Shown piece after piece: positions 1-7,766 of a stretch of DNA of 60,798 nt. Source of the stretch: a virus; IMG/VR virus record IMGVR_UViG_3300046535_001734, positions 1 through 60,798 of that record; one strand, given 5' to 3'. The position numbers and the translations under genes were made by a program. Position 1 is the stretch's first letter. Each line of letters starts with the position of its first letter. Under the pieces are notes generated by a model. It was not told the DNA's origin. It saw nothing but the letters and a program-made list of their open reading frames with translations, and made no database searches.

Positions 1-341
1 GTGGACGTCAGCCGCATGATGATGGTGTGGCTGGTCGGGCAGGCCGTGGCGCCCTTGGAGATGGTGGTGGTGACGGTGACCGTCAGGCCGGTGGCTGCCT
101 TCACGTGGGCGGCGGTCAGCTTCGCGTACGCGGTGAGCTTCGTCCGGGATGTGCTGTCGTAGAAGACGATCGTCCAGGGCTTGCTGTCGAGGTAGCGGAC
201 GCCGTTGCCGTCGCCGATGTTCCAGCCGGTTCCCTCGTAGACCTGGTAGAGGCCCGCGCCGTGGGCACGCCCGGGGGCGGCAACCACGGCGGAGGCGGCC
301 AGGGTGAGGGCGAACGCCGCGCTGGCTATTCGGGTTCTCAT
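1..341 (-). CDS. Secreted protein, N-terminal part (runs off the left edge)
   Basis: Only the first 113 codons are in the window. The ATG at 341 overlaps the stop of the preceding gene as ATGA. Residues 1-27 form a typical Sec signal peptide: MRTR, then a hydrophobic Ala/Leu/Val stretch, then a likely AHG-AG cleavage site. The mature start reads YQVYEGTGWNIGDGNGVRYL, which resembles N-terminal parts of small Streptomyces secreted matrixin-like metalloproteases, but the zinc motif HExxH would lie outside the window. The exported nature is well supported; the protease reading is a guess. Confidence 0.7.
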   Translation of the reverse strand, partial: MRTRIASAAFALTLAASAVVAAPGRAHGAGLYQVYEGTGWNIGDGNGVRYLDSKPWTIVFYDSTSRTKLTAYAKLTAAHVKAATGLTVTVTTTISKGATACPTSHTIIMRLTS

Positions 342-634
342 GCGGGTCGTCCGTTCTTCCGGGCCCACCACTTCTGGGCCTTGTCGGTCTGGGTGGTCTT
401 GTCGGCGAGGTGGGACTGCATGACCTCCAGGGCGGCGCGTCCGTAGCCGGCGGCGTACATCCGTTCCGGGAGGGTGGAGGTGGGGGTGATGAAGTCGAGG
501 GCGAGGGTGGCGTTGACTCGGACGGTGTCGGGCTGGTGGTGCTGGGCGTCGTCGTAGGCGTCGGCGCGGCCGCGGGCGAAGTCGGGGTTGGTGGAGAACG
601 GGGGCGGTCCGGGGGCGATGTCGGTGATCGTCAT
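338..634 (-). CDS. Hypothetical protein, 98 aa
   Basis: This small protein of no recognised family has a proline-rich N terminus and a polar helical C terminus ending in KAQKWWARKNGRPA. It overlaps the next gene by 4 bp (ATGA), so the two are translationally coupled at the end of the leftmost minus-strand operon. Codon use is the usual high-GC third position. Function unknown; the gene is supported by its tight packing and consistent coding frame. Confidence 0.7.
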   Translation of the reverse strand: MTITDIAPGPPPFSTNPDFARGRADAYDDAQHHQPDTVRVNATLALDFITPTSTLPERMYAAGYGRAALEVMQSHLADKTTQTDKAQKWWARKNGRPA

Positions 635-672
635 GGCGGTGGGGATCCGTTTCGTGTCAGGGGGCGGTGGGG

Positions 673-996
673 TCAGGCGACGGATTCGGTGATGTCCGGG
701 TGGATGGGCTCTTCGGTGAGGGCCAGGGCGTGGACCAGGACCGGGGTGCGGGAGCCGTCGGAGCGGGGCTCGGTGTGGGTGCGCAGCGTCCAGAGGGTGA
801 CGCCGAGGCTGGCGCGTTCGCGGGTGATGTAGCCGCCGCAGGCGGTCAGCCAGGCCTGCAGGTGCTGGATGTCGTCGGTGAAGATGTGGGCGGCGTCGTT
901 GCGGGCGATGAGGCGGCCGATGGGCAGGCCGTGCAGGTCGGCGGTGACGAGGGCCGCTGTGGTGGGGTCTGTGCTGGTGCGTGCGGTGGTGGCCAT
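673..996 (-). CDS. Hypothetical protein, 107 aa
   Basis: The ATG at 996 is preceded by GGGGAG at good spacing; the longer frame upstream of it is Arg/Pro-rich shadow sequence and was not used. The protein looks compact alpha/beta, with segments such as PIGRLIARNDAAHIFTDDI and LGVTLWTLRTHTEP. No catalytic motif was recognised. A strong hairpin separates it from the upstream gene, so it may be expressed at a different level from its neighbours. Confidence 0.72.
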   Translation of the reverse strand: MATTARTSTDPTTAALVTADLHGLPIGRLIARNDAAHIFTDDIQHLQAWLTACGGYITRERASLGVTLWTLRTHTEPRSDGSRTPVLVHALALTEEPIHPDITESVA

Positions 997-1035
997 GTGG
1001 TGCTCCCCTGCTGGCGGTTCGGTGGTGGTTGTGGT

Positions 1036-1077
1036 CCCGCCCGGCCGGGGCCTTGTGGTCATCCGCGGCCGGGCGGG
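1036..1077 (-). terminator. Hairpin between two early genes
   Basis: Perfect 12-bp arms CCCGCCCGGCCG (1036-1047) and CGGCCGGGCGGG (1066-1077) enclose an 18-nt loop in the gap between the genes at 1089-1430 and 673-996. No U-tract follows, as is common in Streptomyces. It could be a terminator or an attenuator. Confidence 0.6.
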
Positions 1078-1088
1078 GAATCTGTGGG

Positions 1089-1430
1089 TCAGTCGAGGTC
1101 CGGGGCGGGGTGCCGGTCGGCGCACAGGGGGCATTGGCGGATCGGCAGGTTGAAGCCGTTGGACTCTTCGATGGTTCGGGCGTCGGGGTCGGCGTTGTCG
1201 AAGACGGCCGGGCAGACGCAGGTGCACTTGCAGGGGAGGACTTCGCCGCCGTACTCGATGTGGAGGCCGGCGAGCGCGGCGACGCCGAGCATCAGGGAGT
1301 TGTATTCGCCTGCGTCGCTGGTGTCGTCGGCGCGCTGGAGGAGCTGGTCGAGGCGGTTCTGCTGGGTGGCGGTGAGGTCGCGGTAGTCGACGCTGGTGGG
1401 CGTCTTTCGGGCGTGCGTCATCAGGGCCAC
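1089..1430 (-). CDS. Cys-rich hypothetical protein, 113 aa
   Basis: The start was set to the GTG at 1430 because AGGAG lies 5 nt upstream; the ATG at 1421 is too far from it. The C-terminal half carries a cysteine cluster CKCTCVCP and later a CPLC knuckle followed by ADRH, which together could bind zinc. This is the first gene of the leftmost operon. A 19-bp operator-like palindrome at 1514-1532 lies in its promoter region. Function unknown; a small metal-binding regulator or structural zinc protein is possible. Confidence 0.72.
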   Translation of the reverse strand: MALMTHARKTPTSVDYRDLTATQQNRLDQLLQRADDTSDAGEYNSLMLGVAALAGLHIEYGGEVLPCKCTCVCPAVFDNADPDARTIEESNGFNLPIRQCPLCADRHPAPDLD

Positions 1431-1513
1431 GGGGTCTCCTGGGGTGCAAGTCACGTCGTCAGACCGGGTTTTGGGTGGTCTGTCGTTGTCGGCTTAATCA
1501 CCGTACCCGTTCA

Positions 1514-1532
1514 GGCATGGCAGTGCAATGCC
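1514..1532. promoter_or_regulatory. Operator-like 19-bp palindrome, copy 1
   Basis: GGCATGGCAGTGCAATGCC matches 17 of 19 positions of the perfect palindrome at 15366-15384. It lies upstream of the leftmost minus-strand operon (first start 1430), where its promoter is expected. It is inferred to bind the same regulator as the two sites near 15300. Confidence 0.6.
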
Positions 1533-1554
1533 CACGCTGTGCGGGCATGAGAAA

Positions 1555-1587
1555 GGCCCCGCCCCGGAAGTTCGGGTGCAGGGCCTG
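1555..1587 (-). terminator. Terminator of the HTH-like gene
   Basis: On the minus strand AGGCCC and GGGCCT arms (with an inner CCCG/CGGG pair) form a hairpin followed by TTTCTC, 23 nt after the stop at 1611. This has the form of an intrinsic terminator. Confidence 0.6.
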
Positions 1588-1610
1588 TGGGGGTGCGGAC
1601 AGTGGGCCGG

Positions 1611-1838
1611 TCAGTCCGGGTACAGCTCGGCATGGACGTCGAGGAGGTCGCTCCACGACGCGTAGTCGGTCCGGCCGCACCGGATGATTTCCACGGGATC
1701 CGGCTTGTGGGCCAGGGCGTGCTTCTTCAGGGTCCGCGGGGCGACCGGGCGGCCCGTCTCCTCGAGGAGGTCACAGGCCTCGCGGAGGCTGACGAGGTCC
1801 GACGTGGCGGCGTAGGGACTCGGGTTGGCGATGGCCAT
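1611..1838 (-). CDS. Small HTH-like DNA-binding protein, 75 aa
   Basis: The ATG at 1838 follows GGGAG by 7 nt. The sequence has the layout of MerR/excisionase-type winged HTH proteins: LVSLREACDLLEETGRPVAPRTLKKHALAHK forms the helix-turn-helix region, followed by a short wing (VEIIRCGRTDYASWSDL). Such proteins in phages act as excisionases or small regulators. It stands alone with its own terminator. The leader GGGAGCACCGCCATG resembles those before 51796 and 55341. The DNA-binding call rests on pattern only. Confidence 0.6.
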   Translation of the reverse strand: MAIANPSPYAATSDLVSLREACDLLEETGRPVAPRTLKKHALAHKPDPVEIIRCGRTDYASWSDLLDVHAELYPD

Positions 1839-1964
1839 GGCGGTGCTCCCATGTACGGCGGGCCATCGTTCGCAGCTCCGGCGGCCGGACGGGGTGGACC
1901 TTGCGGGTCCAGTTGTGATGAAACCGTGTGCAGGTGTTGGAGTGCTAGACCCGCGTACCCCCGA

Positions 1965-2525
1965 TTAGGTTGCACGCACCTGGCGAGAATTTTTTTGTCC
2001 TACAACGTGGTGGTAGGCGAGCTGTGCGAGCGTCCAGGCGTTGGTCATACCGTCCTCGTCGCGGCACCGGGTGTGGGTGCATACCGCGCGCTCCCGGCCG
2101 TGGTCCCACCTCAGACCGAACGTGCGGCAGGCGGGGCAGCGGTGGGGCGGGATGACGCCGGTGTCGCCCATGGTGATGGCGAACTCCAGGGCCTGGCGGA
2201 ACACGACGGTGGCGCGGCGCTGCACCTGGGCGTCCGTGGCGTTCTCGGTGTTGGCGATGTACCAGTCGTAGACGGCGTCGATCTGGCTGGGCCGCGGTTC
2301 GGCGGCCGGGTTCACGGCCTCCACGTGGTGTACGACCTCGTTGACGGAGTCGGTGATCTGGTCGACGACGCGGAGGTTCACGGGGGCGCCGCCGTCCGTG
2401 CGGGTGCCTCGGGGTTCGGAGCTGATGTAGGAGTGGCCGTCGGGTCCGGTGACAGGGCGCTGCAGGAAGTGCTGGTGCATCTGCCGCAGGCGGGTTGCTG
2501 CAATGTTCTCGTGTCCGTTGCCCAT
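1965..2525 (-). CDS. Zinc-finger-like hypothetical protein, 186 aa
   Basis: The start was placed at the ATG at 2525 (MGNGHENIAATRL); the longer frame upstream lacks coding character. The N-terminal two thirds are helical and polar (VDQITDSVNEVVHHVEAVNP). The C-terminal part holds a Cys/His set, CPAC then CTHTRC, as in a zinc ribbon. It may be a nucleic-acid-binding accessory protein. It is followed by a gap before 1838 and preceded by a roughly 250-bp promoter region. Confidence 0.65.
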   Translation of the reverse strand: MGNGHENIAATRLRQMHQHFLQRPVTGPDGHSYISSEPRGTRTDGGAPVNLRVVDQITDSVNEVVHHVEAVNPAAEPRPSQIDAVYDWYIANTENATDAQVQRRATVVFRQALEFAITMGDTGVIPPHRCPACRTFGLRWDHGRERAVCTHTRCRDEDGMTNAWTLAQLAYHHVVGQKNSRQVRAT

Positions 2526-2778
2526 GGTGACCCCGTCCCGTAGGGCGGCCCCGGGGGAGCGCGGGACGTCCATGCATGGCGGGGCGCGCGCCGGGGGCCG
2601 GAAGTGCGAACTCCGGGTGATTCCGGACGCCCCACTATGGCACGTGGGTGGCTGGAGTTGAACAGATCGTCGCAGTTGATCAACGCTGTGTGGTGGGCGG
2701 TTGCACAACGGCCCACGTCAACGGGCATGATCCGCCCGGCTCTTATCAACACAACGTCTTACAAGGGTCGCTTTGTCG

Positions 2779-3180
2779 TCATTCCTCGGCGATGATCTCG
2801 GGTGCCTGACGCATCCCCTGGAACAGTTCGCCGAGCTTTCCCCGCTGCGCCTCGTCGATGATTCCCTCCGCGTGCGCGCCCTCGAGCATCCCCGTCACGA
2901 TCTGCAGGGTGGTGTCGTAGGCGCGGGCGGTCCGGACGTCGGTCAGGGACAGCCGGTGCGCGTTGAACGTGATCTCGACGTGCTCGGCCAAATCGTGCAT
3001 CGTGCGGGCACTGCTCTGGTGGGCGCTGTTCGCGTGGGAGTTGTTCACGTCCCGATGCCACCGCCCCCCGGGGCCAGTCCCGCTGCTCCTGCTCCCGCCG
3101 TGCTTCCTGAAGTCAATTACGGCCGCCTCGCCCTGCCCGTTCACTGCGGGCGTGGGGCGAACCGGTTCTGCTGCGGACAT
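2779..3180 (-). CDS. Hypothetical protein, 133 aa
   Basis: The protein starts at the ATG at 3180, with a polar, Gly/Ser-rich first 50 residues and a mainly helical second half (HRLSLTDVRTARAYDTTLQI and following). No family was recognised. It sits alone between two long non-coding stretches, so it probably has its own promoter in the 3181-3840 region. Confidence 0.65.
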   Translation of the reverse strand: MSAAEPVRPTPAVNGQGEAAVIDFRKHGGSRSSGTGPGGRWHRDVNNSHANSAHQSSARTMHDLAEHVEITFNAHRLSLTDVRTARAYDTTLQIVTGMLEGAHAEGIIDEAQRGKLGELFQGMRQAPEIIAEE

Positions 3181-3840
3181 GGGGCGTCTCCGCTCCTCCG
3201 GCAGATATCGGGAAGGGTCTCGTGCAGCACGGCCTTGGGCCGCGCCCCGTCCCGCGTCACGGCTGCCAGTCCGAACCGCGGGAAGCCCACTGTGGCACCA
3301 CTACCGGCGTGGCGGGTAGGACAGATGCAGATTTCACCGATCATTGCGGCGCGACGTGTACAGATCCGGCCTGATCACTCACGGGCCGCCACCGTTCCGG
3401 CCATTCCGGCGAGTTGACGTGTAAGGCCCCGCCAGGGGGTGGGGTGACGTGTTTTGCCGACAACGACTCCCGCAGGCCGGCGGGGCCTCGAGACCTCACG
3501 GGCATGCCCGCCAGATGACGGTGATTGTAGTCGCGCTATGTGCACGAAGGGGAGTGGCTTGCCCCGGCGGAAATCCCGCCTGGGGCATGACGGTACAAGG
3601 TGGGGCTGGTGCCGGGCTGGGGTGGCTGGCCGCCCTGACCGAGGTGAGGCACTGGAGGGCTGCGATCCACACAGGCCCTGCCCGGCCGGGCGGCCGGCCC
3701 TCCCAACGCGTGGGGGGTCGGCGCACCCTAGCCAACCTGCAGTGATTGCCTGAGGCAAGAGATTGGTAAGAGGCTCACACGATCGACGGACGAAAAACCC
3801 CGACAACACTCGCAAACACGACCGAATTTTGTCGGTGTAC
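3181..3840. other. Long non-coding region with GACGTGT repeats
   Basis: No convincing gene was found here; one open frame of 155 codons (3375-3842) has no coding bias and was rejected. The heptamer GACGTGT occurs three times in the same orientation at 3353-3359, 3416-3422 and 3446-3452, inside a stretch that probably holds the promoter of the 2779-3180 gene. The repeats could be regulator sites or iterons; they are short, so chance cannot be excluded. Confidence 0.45.
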
Positions 3841-3884
3841 ACCGCTGGCCCCGCTCCGGATGTAACCGGAACGGGGCCAGCGGT
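3841..3884 (-). terminator. Terminator downstream of parB
   Basis: Perfect 13-bp arms ACCGCTGGCCCCG (3841-3853) and CGGGGCCAGCGGT (3872-3884), with a further inner TCCGG/CCGGA pair, lie 16 bp after the parB stop. This ends the parAB transcript. Confidence 0.8.
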
Positions 3885-3900
3885 CTGTCTTCCCGGCGGG

Positions 3901-5004
3901 CTATACCGAGGGAACCTCCAGTCCAGCGCTGTCCGCGTACTCGTTCATCACACGCAGCGCCTTCACAAACGCACCCGTCGGCATCTTCCGGATGAGGTGC
4001 TGTGCAACGAAGTTCCCGTCGTCGTAGGGCAGGGTCCGCGGCGCAGGGTCCCCGCCGTCCTCGGCCTGCTGGACGGTCCGCGGTTCAGGGATCGGCTGCT
4101 CCGCCAGCACCACCGCGGGCGCATGGAGGTCCGGTGCGGTCTCCGGGACCGGAGCAGGGCCCGGCATCGGATCGGCACCTGCTGGCTTGGACTTGGAGAC
4201 GTCCGGAATTATCACGCCGTGATATTCGGCGGGCCCGGCCGAGCGTTCCGGCGCCGGGTATGGCGCGGGTTGCGGCGAAGCCGACCGGGCGGCCGCCTGG
4301 CTTTGAGCGGCTTCGGCGCGCGCGTCGGCCTTCTCAACCTGCTCCTGCGGGGTCAGCTTCCCGAGGTTGCGGACGTGCTCCACCCTGCGTGCACCGGTGA
4401 CGAGGTCCTTCTGCAGCTCGGGGGTGAGCTTCAGCAGGGACAGCTTGGTGGAGAGCGTGGCCTGCGGGATCCCGAGCCGTTTCGCGGCCTTGAGCTGGGA
4501 CCCGTAGTGGTCCACCAACTGCTTGAGCGCGTGGGCCTCCTCGAGGTCCGTCATGTCGTCGCGGTGGTAATTCGCGATGAACGCGGCCTCGAGGAGGGTC
4601 TCGTCGGTGGCCAGCCGCGAGTTGTCGACCCTGACCGGGATGGTGGCCAGTCCGACGCGGCGGGAGGCCTCGAGGCGTCGGTGGCCGTCGATGACGACGT
4701 ACTGGGCTCCGTCGTCGATGTCGTCGGCGCGGGCGGCCCGGTCACGGAGATAGGCCTCTGTCGTTCCGACGACGATGGGCAGGATGATGCCGACCTGGCG
4801 GACGGACTCCACGGTCTCGTCGAGGTTGCGGAGGTGGTTGCGCGGGTTGTCGGGGTTGTCGCTGATCAGCGTGACGGGCAGTTCGGTGATGGCCGCGGTC
4901 GCTGCCGCGTCCCCTCCTATGGCGCTGTTGATGGCGTCGCGCCGTGGGCTGCGCCGGGCCGCGGCGAAGGCGGGCGCCGGGCCGAGGGTGTCGGCCTTGC
5001 TCAT
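3901..5004 (-). CDS. parB: ParB-type partition protein, 367 aa
   Basis: This is the centromere-binding partner of ParA. The N-terminal ParB/Srx fold includes the signature IDGHRRLEASRRVG (equivalent of the GERR box) and a segment of the form ETVESVRQVGIILPIVV. A helix-turn-helix follows around residues 172-205 (LKAAKRLGIPQATLSTKLSL). The C terminus is Pro/Ala-rich and variable. Its ATG overlaps the parA stop as ATGA, giving a coupled parAB operon closed by the hairpin at 3841-3884. A parS-like palindrome lies inside the coding sequence at 4210-4224, with two more upstream of parA. It is inferred to bind these sites to segregate the element in its plasmid state. Confidence 0.93.
   Translation of the reverse strand: MSKADTLGPAPAFAAARRSPRRDAINSAIGGDAAATAAITELPVTLISDNPDNPRNHLRNLDETVESVRQVGIILPIVVGTTEAYLRDRAARADDIDDGAQYVVIDGHRRLEASRRVGLATIPVRVDNSRLATDETLLEAAFIANYHRDDMTDLEEAHALKQLVDHYGSQLKAAKRLGIPQATLSTKLSLLKLTPELQKDLVTGARRVEHVRNLGKLTPQEQVEKADARAEAAQSQAAARSASPQPAPYPAPERSAGPAEYHGVIIPDVSKSKPAGADPMPGPAPVPETAPDLHAPAVVLAEQPIPEPRTVQQAEDGGDPAPRTLPYDDGNFVAQHLIRKMPTGAFVKALRVMNEYADSAGLEVPSV
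4210..4224. promoter_or_regulatory. parS-like palindrome, copy inside parB
   Basis: TATCACG-C-CGTGATA, 7-bp perfect arms with a central C, is identical in its core to the two sites upstream of parA. The flank ATTCGGCGGG is also partly shared. Inferred ParB-binding centromere site. Confidence 0.75.
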
Positions 5005-6164
5005 CGGGTGGCCCCCTTCGCGACCTGCCGCATGGCCTCCGCCTGGTCGGACAGGGGTGCGTACGACAGCAGCGGCATCCGCTTGCGGACCGCTTCCCGC
5101 TGTTCCTTCAGATCACCGATGACGGCCAGGACTCTCGGGTCACCGATGGCCTTCCAGCTATCCAGGGAGGAGGTGGCGACGTAACCGCGGCGCGAGTCGT
5201 ACAAATTGACGACCAGGCCGAGGTAGTCGACGTCCAGGCTGAGGTCTTCGCACAGGGCTTCGATCTGCTGGTCGAGCATGCTGTACGCGGTGGCGGAGGA
5301 GTCCTCGGCGAGGACGGGAATGATGACGCCGGACTTGCCCTTGGCCTCGTTGCGGCGGCGGCGCGCGTAGTAGAGGGCGGCGTCCATGGCGATGCCGAGG
5401 CTGGGCGGGCAGTCCACGACGATGACGTCGTAGTCGGCCTCGAGGGGACGAAGTGCCATCTCCAGGGCGACTTCCTTCTGGAAGCCTCGCTTGTTCGCGG
5501 ACAGGACGGCGATCCTCGAGTCGAGGAGGAATCCGTCGAAGCAGGCGGGCAGTACGTGCAGTCGCTTCTCGAACCGCGGATCGTCTATGACCACGACCAG
5601 GTCGCGGAGGTCTCCCTTGTCCTCGCCGCACATGTGGGAGACGAGGCTGTCGTGGTCGGGTGCGATCTGCAGGACACCGAGTTGCTCGCTGAGGTGGCCT
5701 TGCGGGTCGTAGTCGACGAGCAGGACGCGCTTGCCCTGCTCGGCGTACGCCTGGGCGACGCCGGCGGAGATGGCGGTCTTGCCGACGCCGCCCTTCTGGT
5801 TGCAGACGACCTTGCGTTCGGCTTCTTCGTCCTGGGCGCCGTGCTGCGGGGAAGGGTTGGCGTCCAGCCACATCCGGACCGACTGCGCGAGGCCCTGGGT
5901 GTAGGAGACGGAGCGTTCGGTGCAGGCGTCCTTGAACGCGTCGTACTGGCCGGACGGGAGCCATGTGGAGAACGAGCGGGCGCCGGCCGTGTCGATGTCC
6001 GGGCTGATGCCGGGTTCGGCGCGCCATTGGGCGATGCCCGCGGTGACGGCGTCCTGGATGTCCAGGCCGAGCTCGGCGGCGCGGACCTTGAGTGCTTGTT
6101 GGAGCGCCGAGGGCAGCTTCGACGCTACCTTTTCCCGGTCTCCTTGGAGATATGGAGAGGCCAT
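5001..6164 (-). CDS. parA: ParA-type partition ATPase with RHH-like N terminus, 387 aa
   Basis: The deviant Walker A motif KGGVGKT is at residues 124-130, a ParA motif LLVDYDPQGHLSEQL near 148-162, and Walker B DVIVVDCPPS near 246-255. This makes it a ParA/MinD-family ATPase that moves ParB-bound DNA. Unusually, the first 100 residues contain two ribbon-helix-helix-like stretches (LPSALQQALKVRAAELGLDI and WLPSGQYDAFKDACTERSVS), so the protein may bind DNA by itself and repress its own operon, as type Ia ParA proteins do with a different N-terminal domain. Two parS-like sites lie directly upstream. Confidence 0.93.
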   Translation of the reverse strand: MASPYLQGDREKVASKLPSALQQALKVRAAELGLDIQDAVTAGIAQWRAEPGISPDIDTAGARSFSTWLPSGQYDAFKDACTERSVSYTQGLAQSVRMWLDANPSPQHGAQDEEAERKVVCNQKGGVGKTAISAGVAQAYAEQGKRVLLVDYDPQGHLSEQLGVLQIAPDHDSLVSHMCGEDKGDLRDLVVVIDDPRFEKRLHVLPACFDGFLLDSRIAVLSANKRGFQKEVALEMALRPLEADYDVIVVDCPPSLGIAMDAALYYARRRRNEAKGKSGVIIPVLAEDSSATAYSMLDQQIEALCEDLSLDVDYLGLVVNLYDSRRGYVATSSLDSWKAIGDPRVLAVIGDLKEQREAVRKRMPLLSYAPLSDQAEAMRQVAKGATR

Positions 6165-6250
6165 GGCGTCACCTTACTGACTCTCCTGTCGCTCCTGTCA
6201 CCCGGTTCGCCGTTCCTGACACGGTTTCATCCTTCCGGTGAGGTACCGGG

Positions 6251-6269
6251 ATTATCACGGCGTGATAAT
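6251..6269. promoter_or_regulatory. parS-like palindrome, longest copy
   Basis: ATTATCACG-G-CGTGATAAT has perfect 9-bp arms and lies about 90 bp upstream of the parA start. Its core TATCACG-N-CGTGATA matches the copies at 4210 and 6311. Inferred ParB site. Confidence 0.8.
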
Positions 6270-6310
6270 TCGCCGGGGTCCAAGACGATCCGGCGCCGGG
6301 AAGCCGTGAT

Positions 6311-6325
6311 TATCACGCCGTGATA
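6311..6325. promoter_or_regulatory. parS-like palindrome, third copy
   Basis: TATCACG-C-CGTGATA overlaps the stop codon of the small gene at 6313-6444. The downstream flank TTTGCCGGGTCC resembles that of the 6251 copy (ATTCGCCGGGGTCC), so the repeat unit is longer than the palindrome. Confidence 0.75.
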
Positions 6326-6444
6326 TTTGCCGGGTCCTCGAGGACGTCGTCCTCGTCGCCCTGGTCGTACGGTCCGTCGACGTACACCGGCTCCCGGAAC
6401 AGGTCCTCGTACGCCGGCTTCCGCGGTGTGGCGGTCTGTGTCAT
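6313..6444 (-). CDS. Acidic small protein, 43 aa
   Basis: This is a short gene coupled to the one before it: its ATG (6444) overlaps the stop of the 6441-6683 gene. The product is acidic (YDQGDEDDVLEDP) with no recognised domain. A parS-like palindrome overlaps its 3' end, so ParB bound there could affect its transcription. Kept because of the overlap and the coding character of the frame. Confidence 0.6.
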   Translation of the reverse strand: MTQTATPRKPAYEDLFREPVYVDGPYDQGDEDDVLEDPANITA

Positions 6445-6683
6445 CCCAGGCTCCCGGCGGCCGCCCCGAGGTGGGCGTGCATGTGGTGGTCGAGCATCTT
6501 GCGTTCCACGGCGGCCAGGTAGCGGTCGCGGGCCTCCTGCGGCGGCAGGTCGGCGTGCTCGAGATGGAAGTCGAGGGTGACGCCCCAGCAGGCCTGGCCC
6601 ATGGTGTGGAAGTCGCCGTGGAGGAGGCACATGGTGGGGGCCGCCTGGCCGGTGGTCTGTGCGGGTGCTGCGGGTGTGGTCAA
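6441..6683 (-). CDS. Hypothetical protein, 80 aa, TTG start
   Basis: The start is inferred as TTG at 6683: GGAG lies 8 nt upstream, right after the stop of the preceding gene. The first in-frame ATG would give a protein shorter by 17 residues. The product has several His/Cys residues (CLLHGDFHTMGQACWG, LDHHMHAHLG) and a short amphipathic helix region. A metal-binding role is possible but unproven. Confidence 0.65.
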   Translation of the reverse strand: MTTPAAPAQTTGQAAPTMCLLHGDFHTMGQACWGVTLDFHLEHADLPPQEARDRYLAAVERKMLDHHMHAHLGAAAGSLG

Positions 6684-6697
6684 GGGTGGTTCTCCGT

Positions 6698-7744
6698 TCA
6701 GGCGGACGTGGGTGCGCTGTAGCCGTAGCGGGCCCGGTCGCGTACGCACCGTGCGGCGATTTCCTCGGCTGCAACCTGCGGCCAGTTCGGGGTGTCGGTG
6801 GTGAGGTGCTGGACGGGCTGACTGCCGCCGAACCAGGAGTCGCCGGCCCGGTAGGGGATGCCGGGCTTGCAGTCCCAGTCCAGGGTCCAGTGCTCGCGGC
6901 GCCGGCCGCGTTGGCGTCCGATGGACCAGCACTCGAGGCGGACGGTCACCTCGTAGGCCTCGCCGTCCGGCATCCGAACGGTGGCAGGCGCCTTCGCCGT
7001 GACGGACACCTGCCGGTTGGTGACCTTGCCGAGCAGGTAGTGGCGGGGGTCGATGGGGATGCTGCCGCGCCACCACCACGGGTCGTCCTTGGAGGAGCTG
7101 TCGCGGGGCGCCCACAGCTTCCAGTTGAGGCGGCCGCGATGGAGGTCGACGCCGGTGACCCTGGACTCGGTGGACAGGTCCCGGTTGCCGTTGAAGCGGC
7201 GTTGGATGAACCGGCCGTGGTCTTCGGTGTGGACGTAGATGGCGCCGAGCGGGCCAAGGGAGATGCTGGCGGCTAGGCACTGCTCGCTGCTACCGGAACC
7301 GACCTTGAGTTGAGCGCTGACGAAGTTGGACCGTCCGATGATGACCTGGGCGCCGACCGCGCTTTCCGGGTTCATCGACCAGTCACCGGGCAAGCGGATT
7401 CCCGCGTCGTGGCCGAGGCGGATGAGTTGCTTGCGCACGGTCGGGGACATCGGCTGTGTGGGATTAAACGGGCCGGTGTAGCGCTGTCCCAGATGCCACT
7501 GGTCAGGGTCCAGCCAGCCCTGGGGCTCGGGACGAATGCCACACTGTCCGCAGTTGATCCAGCGGGCCCGGCGTTCCTCTTCGGGACCGTACTTCGAGTC
7601 GTATCCGTCGACTACCGGCCGGTGACCGATCAGGCGGCACAGCAGGATGACGCGGGGCAGGCCGGAGAGGAAGAAGCCGCGGTTCATCAGGACCCAGCGG
7701 TCGGCGGAACGGTCCTTGCTGTAGTCGACGGTGAACCAGTGCAT
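6698..7744 (-). CDS. Hypothetical protein, 348 aa
   Basis: This well-formed coding sequence has no family I can name. The N-terminal part has a hydrophobic stretch (GLPRVILLCRLIGH) and a Cys pair (INCGQCGIRPEPQGW) that may bind zinc. The middle and C-terminal parts look beta-rich, with many Trp and Arg residues, and contain an LNWKLWAP segment. An 18-bp perfect palindrome (7767-7784) lies 22 bp upstream of the start and probably controls this gene and the coupled small genes after it. Confidence 0.75.
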   Translation of the reverse strand: MHWFTVDYSKDRSADRWVLMNRGFFLSGLPRVILLCRLIGHRPVVDGYDSKYGPEEERRARWINCGQCGIRPEPQGWLDPDQWHLGQRYTGPFNPTQPMSPTVRKQLIRLGHDAGIRLPGDWSMNPESAVGAQVIIGRSNFVSAQLKVGSGSSEQCLAASISLGPLGAIYVHTEDHGRFIQRRFNGNRDLSTESRVTGVDLHRGRLNWKLWAPRDSSSKDDPWWWRGSIPIDPRHYLLGKVTNRQVSVTAKAPATVRMPDGEAYEVTVRLECWSIGRQRGRRREHWTLDWDCKPGIPYRAGDSWFGGSQPVQHLTTDTPNWPQVAAEEIAARCVRDRARYGYSAPTSA

Positions 7745-7766
7745 AACGTCTCCCGGGGGGCGGTTT

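Noticed and set aside
3375-3842. Minus-strand open frame of 155 codons between the 133-aa gene and parB
   Set aside because: It crosses the parB terminator, has no ribosome binding site, and its composition (Pro/Arg/Ser-rich without pattern) matches chance open frames of GC-rich DNA.
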